64,000 nt of DNA from Oscillospiraceae bacterium (lineage in GTDB: Bacteria > Bacillota > Clostridia > Oscillospirales > Ruminococcaceae). The notes below the pieces were generated by a model, which saw nothing but the letters and a program-made list of their open reading frames with translations, had not been told where the DNA came from and did not search any database. A program made the translations under genes and the position numbers. Position 1 is the stretch's first letter. Every line of letters starts with the position of its first letter. Location of the stretch: positions 1,612,001-1,676,000 of the forward strand of contig CP107210.1 in NCBI GenBank assembly GCA_025757985.1, in the 5' to 3' direction. Positions 9,239 to 15,961 of this stretch are shown piece by piece.

Positions 9239-9415
9239 AACTGCGACAGAGCATATTTTATTGCTGCTTTTGTGCGATGTATCGTTGTTTGCAGCGTTCA
9301 AACTGCGGTGGTCAACGGTAGTCAGACCACGAATTGACCACTATTGGAATCTGACCGATTTTTCCCTATAATTTCATATGTTGAGAACCGCTGAAAAGCG
9401 ATTTTTCATACATCT
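9239..9415. repeat. Spacer of the second tRNA-half unit
   Basis: It follows the tRNA half at 9200-9238 and completes the 15-bp core at 9234-9248. It carries at 9305-9349 an exact copy of the 45-bp block seen at 9102-9146, including the GTGGTCAA / TTGACCAC dyad. It ends with a segment like CGCTGAAAAGCG followed by TTTTTCATA just before the intact tRNA. No gene is visible. Confidence 0.65.
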
Positions 9416-9492
9416 GCGTCTGTAGCTCAGCTGGATAGAGCACTGGCCTCCGACGCCAGGTGCCGGGGGTTCGAATCCCTTCAGGCGCACCA
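9416..9492 (+). tRNA. tRNA-Arg (anticodon CCG)
   Basis: A full cloverleaf of 77 bases including the encoded CCA. The acceptor GCGTCTG pairs with CAGGCGC (one G-U), the D-arm is GCTC / GAGC, the anticodon stem CTGGC / GCCAG encloses loop CTCCGAC, and the T-arm carries TTCGAAT. The anticodon CCG reads the CGG arginine codon. Its 3' end is repeated exactly for 21 bp at 9642-9662, marking an integration or duplication site, and element E1 lies immediately downstream. Confidence 0.93.
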
Positions 9493-9524
9493 AGAGCAGT
9501 ACCTTATGGGGTGCTGCTCTTTTT
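9493..9524 (+). terminator. Intrinsic terminator after tRNA-Arg
   Basis: The stem AGAGCAGTACC / GGTGCTGCTCT (one mismatch) with loop TTATGG is followed by a T-run, directly after the CCA end. A nearly identical hairpin follows the tRNA 3' half at 33451. Confidence 0.85.
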
Positions 9525-9554
9525 GTTTTGCACGGATTTTATGGGGCAGTAAAA

Positions 9555-9662
9555 GAAGGGATTCGAACAGCCCGTGCCCCGCGCTTTACGTCCCGCGGGG
9601 CAGAAACGCCCCCGGTGGGGCGTTTCTAGGGCGCGGCTTGGCGAATCCCTTCAGGCGCACCA
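9555..9662. repeat. tRNA-derived palindromic cassette ending in a 21-bp att-like direct repeat
   Basis: The inverted ends GAAGGGATTCG (9555-9565) and CGAATCCCTTC (9642-9652) derive from the tRNA T-arm. Between them are nested hairpins, including CAGAAACGCC / GGCGTTTCT. Positions 9642-9662 repeat the last 21 bases of the tRNA gene at 9472-9492. A homologous cassette lies at 33513-33619 beside element E2. It is likely an attachment-site by-product or a small structured repeat; reading frames through it are not credible genes. Confidence 0.7.
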
Positions 9663-9701
9663 AAAAATCACCTTGCAATGTAGTTTGCAAGGTGATTTTT
9701 T
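9662..9701. terminator. Bidirectional hairpin between tRNA region and E1
   Basis: A 17-bp arm AAAAAATCACCTTGCAA (9662-9678) pairs with 9685-9701, giving A-run and T-run flanks suited to termination on either strand. It separates the forward tRNA transcript from the leftward integrase operon of E1. E2 has an equivalent hairpin of different sequence at 33619-33657. Confidence 0.85.
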
Positions 9702-9719
9702 GTTTACTCTATTTCCGCT

Positions 9720-9995
9720 TTAAATCAGCTTCAGCAGCATATCATCGGTTGCGTCTGTGTACAGCCCTTTTGATAGCCGTTCGTTCCTCAGTCGATTTAT
9801 GGTGGTTCGCATAAGGCGAATTTCTTCTGTGGAAAAAGTGGCTTTTTTATCGGCTGGGAGAGGATTGATTTTCAGTATTAGTTTTCCAACTTCTTGTGTG
9901 CTATGCCTAAGCGCCCTTTCACGGTAATAATAAGGAGCAAGCGCTTTCAGCAGAATGCTTTTGTTCGCGCGGGTCAGCTTGATTTTTCTCGTCAT
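9720..9995 (-). CDS. Conserved 91-aa protein coupled to integrase A (E1)
   Basis: A small basic protein beginning MTRKIKLTRANKSILLKALA, with a helical centre (EEIRLMRTTINRLRNERLSK). I do not recognise the family. Its ATG overlaps the integrase stop (ATGA), so it should be translated with integrase A. E2 carries a clear homologue of the same length at 33677-33952, keeping the same coupling. The position and charge would suit a recombination directionality factor or DNA-binding accessory protein, but that is inference from context only. No HTH motif is obvious. Confidence 0.7.
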   Translation of the reverse strand: MTRKIKLTRANKSILLKALAPYYYRERALRHSTQEVGKLILKINPLPADKKATFSTEEIRLMRTTINRLRNERLSKGLYTDATDDMLLKLI

Positions 9996-11167
9996 AATCC
10001 AATCGCCTTTCCGAGTTTTTGCTGTGCCTCGCGTTTGTTCTTGTCAAATGCGTGGGCGTAAATATCCAGCGTTGTACTCGCCTGTGCATGACCCAATAGA
10101 CTAGCCACCGTGCGCACATCCACGCCCTGCGCAATCAGCAGGCTGGCGTTGGTGTGACGCAGGCTGTGCAGATTCAAGTCCGTCGGTAAGCCATTTTGTT
10201 TGAGAATTTTCTTGAATCGGAATGTAAAGGTGCTGGGATTCATCGGCTTGCCGTTAGGCTGGCGGAATAAGTAGTCATCCTCATCCACAGTTTCATTTGC
10301 TGTCTGCGCTCTATCCCACTCGCACTCTTTACGCCACGCTTTCAATAGCTGGCACATTTCCTTGCTCAGATATACCATTCTGTCACCGCTGGCTGTTTTC
10401 GGGTCTTTGGTAATGGACTCCTCGTGGCTCAGCTTTACCACCCCGCGCTGGATATGGATTGTACGTTTTTTCCAGTTAATGTCGCTCCACTTCAACCCAC
10501 AGGCTTCACCGCGCCGCAAGCCTGTTGCCAGTACCAACTTAAAATAGGTTTCGTATTTCATACTCTGACCTTCAAACGCTGTAATCAACTTCTTGACAGT
10601 TTCCTCATCAGCCACGGGACGTTCTTTTTTCTTTCCTTTCGGCTTGTAGCACCGCCACGCGGGATTATGTGTCAGGTATCCCTCGTCCACAGCCGCCGAC
10701 AGGATGCCGCACAGCGTGTTGTGTAAGCCTTCGACCGACTTCTCGGATAGATTTCCTCTGCCATCCAGACGCGGTGTGTGCCGCATTTCTTCGTAAAAAT
10801 CACGGATAACCTCTTTACGCAAATCGGTCAACTTGTAGTTGCCCAGTGCTGGTAAAATCCTGCGGATGTCCTGTTCATCGCGTCGGAATGTAGAACCTGC
10901 CAGTTTCTTCGGTCCCACATCAGTTACCCAGTGTTCAATGTACTTTGCCAGTGTGATGCTGCGGTTGATGGGTTCAGGCGTATGCTGAACCTCGCGTTCA
11001 AATAGGATTGCCTGTTCCTTTACCCATTTCTCGGCTTGTTTCGGAGTATACTCTTTGGGTGGCTTGACCGTTTTCTGCACGGATTTCAGCCTGTTGCCCT
11101 CATAATCATACCCACGGGATACCACAATCAAATAGCTGTTACTGCCGCGTTTTCTAATAGACGCCAT
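9992..11167 (-). CDS. int: Tyrosine recombinase/integrase A (E1)
   Basis: A 391-residue phage-type integrase. The N-terminus (MASIRKRGSNSYLIVVSRGY) matches the arm-binding AP2-like domain, and residues about 60-170 form the SAM-like core-binding domain (ITLAKYIEHWV). The catalytic domain has R in ATGLRRGEACGL, HSLRH, LLGHAQASTTLDIYAH and the tyrosine nucleophile in that last motif. Start 11167 is used because AAGGAG precedes it. It excises and integrates E1; the tRNA-Arg location fits. E2 encodes a near-identical protein. Confidence 0.93.
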   Translation of the reverse strand: MASIRKRGSNSYLIVVSRGYDYEGNRLKSVQKTVKPPKEYTPKQAEKWVKEQAILFEREVQHTPEPINRSITLAKYIEHWVTDVGPKKLAGSTFRRDEQDIRRILPALGNYKLTDLRKEVIRDFYEEMRHTPRLDGRGNLSEKSVEGLHNTLCGILSAAVDEGYLTHNPAWRCYKPKGKKKERPVADEETVKKLITAFEGQSMKYETYFKLVLATGLRRGEACGLKWSDINWKKRTIHIQRGVVKLSHEESITKDPKTASGDRMVYLSKEMCQLLKAWRKECEWDRAQTANETVDEDDYLFRQPNGKPMNPSTFTFRFKKILKQNGLPTDLNLHSLRHTNASLLIAQGVDVRTVASLLGHAQASTTLDIYAHAFDKNKREAQQKLGKAIGL

Positions 11168-11219
11168 GTTTTGCACGCTCCTTAGTGTTATTTTTTGACC
11201 TGCGGTACTACAAAGCATA

Positions 11220-11234
11220 CCGACAACTGCGACA
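11220..11234. other. 15-bp att-like core between the two integrase genes (E1)
   Basis: CCGACAACTGCGACA occurs here, at 9031-9045, at 9234-9248 and at 35178-35192. In the two tRNA-half copies it joins a tRNA anticodon loop, while here it follows AAAGCATA. Shared sequence of this length beside recombinase genes suggests a crossover or arm site. Which recombinase uses it is unknown. Confidence 0.5.
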
Positions 11235-11289
11235 GAAAGCTATCACCACACCCAACAATCTTTCACCCAAAATTCTACCTATTACTGAC

Positions 11290-11320
11290 AAAAACGGCAC
11301 CGCCATCTCTGACGGTGCCG
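11290..11320 (-). terminator. Intrinsic terminator of integrase B (E1)
   Basis: On the minus strand the stem CGGCACCG / CGGTGCCG is followed by a T5 run, 10 bases after the integrase B stop. It makes integrases A and B separate transcripts. Confidence 0.85.
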
Positions 11321-11329
11321 CCTGCTTAT

Positions 11330-12529
11330 TTAACCTGCTTTCTTGGCTTTTCTATTCTTATTTTTCATAAATGCAACATAGCACGGATTTTGGCTGTTCA
11401 GCAAATCTTGCATCAAGTTTGCGGCCTGCTGTTTCGCCACGTCCTGCGGGTGGCAGTAGGTGCGTTCCAAGAATGCCGTATCCGCATGACCCAGCAGGGA
11501 TGCCGTCACCTGTTTGCTGGTGCCTTCCTGCAGCAGATAGGTTGCGTAGAAATGCCGTAGCGTATGCAGATGGTATTCCTCTGGCAACCCGCACTTTTTA
11601 TACAGCTTGCGCAGATGCCGTGTAAAAGTATCCAGGTGCGGTACATGACCGTCGGGGTCAGTAAAAATTGACTGTTCTCTATCCGGAACACCGCTATGCA
11701 GCACCTGCTGCTGTCGCAGCGCCATCAGAAGTTCCCATATTCCTATGGGAATCGTTACGATCCGTTCCCGATGGCTCTTGGTGTCGCTCTCAACAATCTG
11801 CCCGGATGCGCAGCTGCGGGAACGGCGGACGGTCAGTTCACAAGCACCGGTTATGTCCCTCCATTGCAGAGCACACAGTTCCCCACGCCGCAATCCGGTC
11901 GTGATTGCCAGTGTGTAGTACGCCCGATACAGAATCGGTTCGTTCTGAATTGCCCGCATCAGTTTACCCATTTCATATTTCTGCGGAATATGCTGCACTT
12001 CATTCTCAAAATGCTTCTTGCGGACACGGTGCGCCGGATTGAATGGAATGATGTCATTTTTCTTGGCATCTTCCAGCACCGAAGAAACCGTTTCGAGATA
12101 TTTCTGCACCGTGGTTTCCTTGATGCAATTTCCACCACGCCCCGGGCGCTTGCGCAGTTCCTCGCACATTTCTTCAAGCGTCATGGGCAACAGTTTTGCA
12201 AGCGGAATACCGCCAATCAGCGGGTAAACAATATCCAGATTGCGTTTGTACCCTGCGTAGGTGGTAGCCTTAAAGAACGGTTCCTGCCGCTTGAGCCAGT
12301 TTTCCGCGTACTGTTCAAAGTGGGTCTGGTCGCTTTCTTCTACGCCATACTTGAACTTCTTCTCGATGCGCTCCGCTTCAGCCATGACATACTGCTGAAT
12401 GCCGCGCTTTGGCACAGATGATGGCACAGCGATGGTCTGCGCTTTCATGCGTTTCTGCCCATTGACCTTATAGCCGTTGCAGACGGTGATTTTGAATTTT
12501 CGTTCGGATTTTTTCTTAATGTAAGCCAT
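11330..12529 (-). CDS. int: Tyrosine recombinase/integrase B (E1)
   Basis: A 399-residue integrase unlike integrase A in sequence. It opens MAYIKKKSERKFKITVCNGY (arm-binding domain), has a core-binding domain near residues 70-170, and catalytic motifs TTGLRRGELCALQWRD, HTLRHFYATYLL and LLGHADTAFLERTYCH with the tyrosine nucleophile. A GGAGG-type site precedes the ATG at 12529. Two different tyrosine recombinases in one element, kept in both E1 and E2, suggest that both are needed or that two elements fused. The identical order in E2 favours an old arrangement. Confidence 0.92.
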   Translation of the reverse strand: MAYIKKKSERKFKITVCNGYKVNGQKRMKAQTIAVPSSVPKRGIQQYVMAEAERIEKKFKYGVEESDQTHFEQYAENWLKRQEPFFKATTYAGYKRNLDIVYPLIGGIPLAKLLPMTLEEMCEELRKRPGRGGNCIKETTVQKYLETVSSVLEDAKKNDIIPFNPAHRVRKKHFENEVQHIPQKYEMGKLMRAIQNEPILYRAYYTLAITTGLRRGELCALQWRDITGACELTVRRSRSCASGQIVESDTKSHRERIVTIPIGIWELLMALRQQQVLHSGVPDREQSIFTDPDGHVPHLDTFTRHLRKLYKKCGLPEEYHLHTLRHFYATYLLQEGTSKQVTASLLGHADTAFLERTYCHPQDVAKQQAANLMQDLLNSQNPCYVAFMKNKNRKAKKAG

Positions 12530-12684
12530 TATACCTCCTTGCGATTGTAAAATGCACATCGTCATTTCAAATTTTCATCGTCATTTTTCTTTTTCGGTTT
12601 TGCGAAACAGCGCCATTCTTTACGATCATCGCGATTAACGCATATACGTCAATATTTCAGTTGAATTGGATGTTCACTATGGGG

Positions 12685-13788
12685 TTATGCCCCATATTTT
12701 CTGCTCCAAGGCTTGCCGAATGACGATGATGACGATGATGACGGTGTTTTTGAGATATCCCAGCCGGATAATTGCGTTATGTCGATATCATCGTCAGCAC
12801 CGTCATCATCGTCATGACAGAACTCAAACAGGCGTTTTTGCTCAGTTCTGGTATACTTGTATTTGATACCGCGTGGAGTAAAAAGCTCATTCGCATACTC
12901 TGCCATTTTTCGGGTGAATTGATTGGGTTTGACTTCGGAAATACCAACAGCTGAGAGCAGTTCCGTTGCAGTCCCCTGCCACTTTCCGGCTTGCCCGACG
13001 TACTCCGCAACTTTCCAAAGGTATTCCGGCACGGCCTTCAGCCGCTGCTCCTCGGCGGTTTCTTCCTCGTCCAACAGCCAGATGCAGTTTTCCTCATGCA
13101 GATACAGCGTTCGCCTGTCCAAATCACGCCCGGTCAGGATAATGTCAGCATTCTTGCTCGTTCGCTTGCGCTGCATGACCCATGTGGTGTCCGCTGCGCC
13201 CATCAGACCATTGGAACCGGAAATCTGGTCGAATGGGTCAGATGCTGCCTGCTTACGCAGATGATGAATCAACAGAATGCAGATGCCGTACTTATCTGCC
13301 AGGGATTTCAGCGTGCTTACATCCTTGTAGTCACTGGCGTACATACTGCCACTTTGATCGCAGGAACGGACTTTCTGCAAGGTATCAATGACTACCAGCC
13401 CGGTATCCGAATGGTTGTAAAGAAAGCTGGTAATTTGTTCCTCCAAGCCTTGTCCGATACTCTGGCATTCGGTCTGCAGAATCAGCTTTTCCGGTGTATC
13501 CTCGCTGCCCACAAGCCGGAACAAACGGTCTTGCAGGCGGTTGAAGGTATCCTCCAACGACAAATACAGCACGGTGCGCGGTTCAATTTCCCGACCCCAC
13601 ACAGGCTTACCCTGTGCGACCTGCAGGCAAAGCCACAATGTCAGCCAGCTTTTGCCCGCTTTGCTGGGGCCAGCAAATAAAGCAAGACCAGCCGGGAGCA
13701 GGCCGGGAACAATCCACTTTACGGGCGGTAGCGGTGTAGAGAGCAGTTCTTCTGCAGTGATTGCTTTCGGAAGTTTCGTAAAAGTCAT
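12685..13788 (-). CDS. repA: RepA-like RecA-fold ATPase (E1)
   Basis: A RecA-type NTPase of 367 residues from the preferred ATG (MTFTKLPKAITAEELLS). Walker A is FAGPSKAGKSW near residue 40 and Walker B is GLVVIDTL near residue 130, as in RSF1010 RepA-like helicases carried by mobilizable elements. ATG codons at 13794 and 13797 lie too close to the AAGAAAGG site. The C-terminus contains an aspartate run then a serine run, encoded by the two complementary arms of an 18-bp inverted repeat. No mob genes lie downstream, unlike E2. Confidence 0.82.
   Translation of the reverse strand: MTFTKLPKAITAEELLSTPLPPVKWIVPGLLPAGLALFAGPSKAGKSWLTLWLCLQVAQGKPVWGREIEPRTVLYLSLEDTFNRLQDRLFRLVGSEDTPEKLILQTECQSIGQGLEEQITSFLYNHSDTGLVVIDTLQKVRSCDQSGSMYASDYKDVSTLKSLADKYGICILLIHHLRKQAASDPFDQISGSNGLMGAADTTWVMQRKRTSKNADIILTGRDLDRRTLYLHEENCIWLLDEEETAEEQRLKAVPEYLWKVAEYVGQAGKWQGTATELLSAVGISEVKPNQFTRKMAEYANELFTPRGIKYKYTRTEQKRLFEFCHDDDDGADDDIDITQLSGWDISKTPSSSSSSSFGKPWSRKYGA
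12729..12815. repeat. 18-bp inverted repeat inside repA (E1)
   Basis: The arm at 12729-12746 (ATGACGATGATGACGGTG) is perfectly complementary to 12798-12815, with a 51-base loop. E2 has a matching perfect repeat at 38213-38230 / 38284-38301 in which differing bases change on both arms. That points to selection on the fold or dyad, not just on the encoded Asp/Ser residues. Confidence 0.8.
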
Positions 13789-14000
13789 TTGCATCATCCT
13801 TTCTTGTTTGGTATACATCTATTATCTCATAGTATCGTAATTTTGCGTGTAGTAAGTTTTACTCTCTAGTGTTAAGTTGTACGGCTCGCGCCGTCCCACA
13901 GCCCCATAGACGCGCCAAATAGCGGCTTTGCGGGCAGCTTCGCGCTGTGTCCGATGCTGGACATCAGCCCCACACAGGGCGCGTTTGGGCGTGGTATGCG

Positions 14001-14065
14001 AGTGAATCAGGTTTGATTCACTTTTTCGGTTTTGATTCAAGAGAGTGAATCAGTTCTGATTCACT
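14001..14065. promoter_or_regulatory. Two dyads upstream of repA (E1)
   Basis: AGTGAATCA / TGATTCACT dyads occur at 14001-14022 and 14044-14065, about 210-280 bp upstream of repA. The same pair is present at 39487-39508 and 39530-39551 in E2. They could be operators or iteron-like sites for the element's replication or control protein. Confidence 0.6.
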
Positions 14066-14167
14066 CTGGAGGTCCGCGGGCATAATGAACACTTCTTTTT
14101 GCCATTTGCTCATCTCCTTTTTGTTGCTTCGTATAACCGTTTTGAACACACCTTCCGGGGAGAAAAA

Positions 14168-14212
14168 AGAGCCCGGAGAACCTTACCGATTTGGTAAGGC
14201 CCTCCGGGCTCT
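14168..14212. terminator. Long hairpin with T-run (E1)
   Basis: Arms AGAGCCCGG...CTTACC / GGTAAGG...CCGGGCTCT with loop GATTT are followed by TTTCTATATTTT on the plus strand and preceded by an A-run, so it may terminate in both directions. The E2 version at 39677-39721 is a perfect 20-bp stem. Confidence 0.8.
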
Positions 14213-14280
14213 TTCTATATTTTCTCTGTTTTATCCGGGCGTGGGGGTACACTTTCCCCGCAAATCTTGATGTGAATTCA

Positions 14281-14635
14281 ACAAAAATCAAATAATGCGC
14301 GTAATAGCGTCAATCACGCGGTTATGTAAATAATAAAAGAAACCGCGTACATCAAAATAAATGCTGAAGAAAAATGTCTAATTTGCCGCTCGCCCCCAGA
14401 CATGGGAACACAACAGGCAAGCCGCTGGCAGCGACCGTTCACTGACCTTGTAAGGATCTTACTGATTCCAATCCAAACGCCGTCACCCCATCTGACGCGT
14501 GGGGCAGCAGGAGTATCATTATGCCCTCTCCCCAGTCGTGGGTTATGGTCTGCCGTGACCATGCTGTGCGCCCCACCGGGAGAGTAAAGTACCTGTTATG
14601 CTGTGTATTCAGTTGTAAAGGTGCTGTGCAGAGAT
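14281..14635. ncRNA. Conserved structured noncoding block (E1)
   Basis: About 350 bp closely match 39781-40137 of E2. The arms ACGCGGTT (14316-14323) and AACCGCGT (14341-14348) become ACACGGTC and GACCGTGT in E2, two compensatory changes. A second pair, ATGTA / TACAT, crosses the first, giving a pseudoknot-like or alternative pairing. Further stems include ATGGTC / GACCAT and CCCCA / TGGGG. The open frames across it differ in start and length between copies, so it is probably RNA or a structured DNA origin. The strand is unresolved. Confidence 0.55.
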
Positions 14636-14875
14636 TCTCTGCAAATTCAGGATAACACAGAGTTCACCAGCCTGTCAATGGAAAGTGGCTATAATTGAGA
14701 AAATCGTAACATTTTTCAACTGCGGGGGGTTGGGGTTCACCCCAAAAATGCGTTGTGGATATCCAAACGCTATGCTTGCGTTACAGTTCGCGTCCCCAAT
14801 TACTTCTTCCAAGATAAGTCCGAGAATTTGTTCTCCTCGTGATTGATAGCACCCTACATTAAAAGCATACTTCCC
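14636..14875. other. Unassigned spacer right of E1
   Basis: E1 and E2 stop matching at about 14635, so this is taken as the element's right edge. I see only a small hairpin, TTGGGG / CCCCAA at 14730-14745, and no credible gene in the 240 bp before the GH43 gene. Confidence 0.5.
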
Positions 14876-15961
14876 TCAGATTTTCCACTCCTCCTGCCAG
14901 CGGATGGTGGGCTTATCGCCCTCCCACTCAATGGGCAGCCAGACATAGCGGGCGATGCTCGTGTTTTCCATATGGGTCATCGGCTTGCCGGACAGTGTGC
15001 CCGCGGGGCGGATGCTGCGGTCGGGAATCCGCAAATCTGCGTGTCGGTCACCGGACATGGCCTTTTCCACCAGCTTGAGATACCGCCGCCCGAATTTCAT
15101 CTGGTTGGGCTTTGGCTTCCAGCGGTCCGCCATTGCAATATATCTGTCCGTGCCGGGCAGGCGCAGCACGCAGGTGAACTGCCCGTAAAAGCTGGTGCCA
15201 TCGGTATCGCCGATGCAGGGGTTGCCCAAATCGGTATACGTACCATGCCAATCCGTAAAAGTGCACACCCGGCTGGGGTTCGGGTAGTAGCCGCTGGTGC
15301 CGCTGGTAATCAGGTAGTGCTTGCCGCCGCGGGTAAAGTAGGTCGGTGCCTCGCGGGAGAACGGCGGGCACAGGCCGGTGTAATGTTCCGAAAATTCGCC
15401 GGTCACCTCGGTGTACGTATCGGAGAGCGTGGCCGTCACAACCTCAAAATGCGGGCGGTCAAAGATAAAATACGCTTTATCGGTGGTTTCGTCCACGGCC
15501 AGCGCAAAGTCACCGGTGTCCATATCCAAGGGCTTGTACACCTTGTGCACAAACTCATAGGGACCGGTAAAGGCATCGGCCTGCAGCACCGACATAAACT
15601 GGCTGGTCGCGCCGCACATAATTTTCAGCCACGCCACATACTTGCCGGTCTTTTTGCAGTAGAGAATATGCGGGCGATCCATGCAGTAGGTGGGGTGCAG
15701 CGGGCTTTGCAAATCATCGGGCTGCGGCGGGATAATCAGCCCCTTGTCCTGCCAGTTGTACAGATCGGCAGAAACATAGCACCGCACGCCCCAGTGCCAC
15801 ACCTTGTTGGCGGCACCGCCCACCGTGTGCTCTTTATTCTCGCCGTACCAATAATACCGTTGGTCGGCGGGATTGTAAAATACCGAAAATCCATGTGCCT
15901 GAATTGGCTTGCCGTCTGTGTCCAGCCAGAGCTGGCCCGGGCGGATGCTGTTATACTTCAT
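14876..15961 (-). CDS. GH43-like glycoside hydrolase
   Basis: A 361-residue, single-domain five-bladed beta-propeller type enzyme. The N-terminal DTDGKPIQAHGFSVFYNPAD and YYWYGENKEH resemble the GH43 subfamilies that include exo-beta-1,3-galactanases, and DRPHILYCKKTGKYV is a typical blade. No signal peptide is present, so it should act inside the cell on imported oligosaccharides. The second of two nearby ATGs is used because AGGAGAG is then nine bases away. It overlaps the end of the GH78 gene by 11 bp and is the last gene of the leftward cluster. Galactan or arabinan side chains are plausible substrates, not proven. Confidence 0.75.
   Translation of the reverse strand: MKYNSIRPGQLWLDTDGKPIQAHGFSVFYNPADQRYYWYGENKEHTVGGAANKVWHWGVRCYVSADLYNWQDKGLIIPPQPDDLQSPLHPTYCMDRPHILYCKKTGKYVAWLKIMCGATSQFMSVLQADAFTGPYEFVHKVYKPLDMDTGDFALAVDETTDKAYFIFDRPHFEVVTATLSDTYTEVTGEFSEHYTGLCPPFSREAPTYFTRGGKHYLITSGTSGYYPNPSRVCTFTDWHGTYTDLGNPCIGDTDGTSFYGQFTCVLRLPGTDRYIAMADRWKPKPNQMKFGRRYLKLVEKAMSGDRHADLRIPDRSIRPAGTLSGKPMTHMENTSIARYVWLPIEWEGDKPTIRWQEEWKI

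Noticed and set aside
9506..9814. A 102-codon frame after tRNA-Arg
   Set aside because: It runs through a terminator, the palindromic cassette and a hairpin, so it is not a credible gene.
12720..12820. Possible CRISPR-like or microsatellite array in the GATGAC repeats
   Set aside because: The repeats are short codon runs forming one inverted repeat in repA; there are no spacers. No CRISPR array was seen elsewhere in the window.
14314..14562. An 82-codon minus-strand frame in the conserved noncoding block
   Set aside because: The E2 counterpart starts elsewhere and is shorter, substitutions are not biased to silent sites, and paired changes fit a stem better than a protein.
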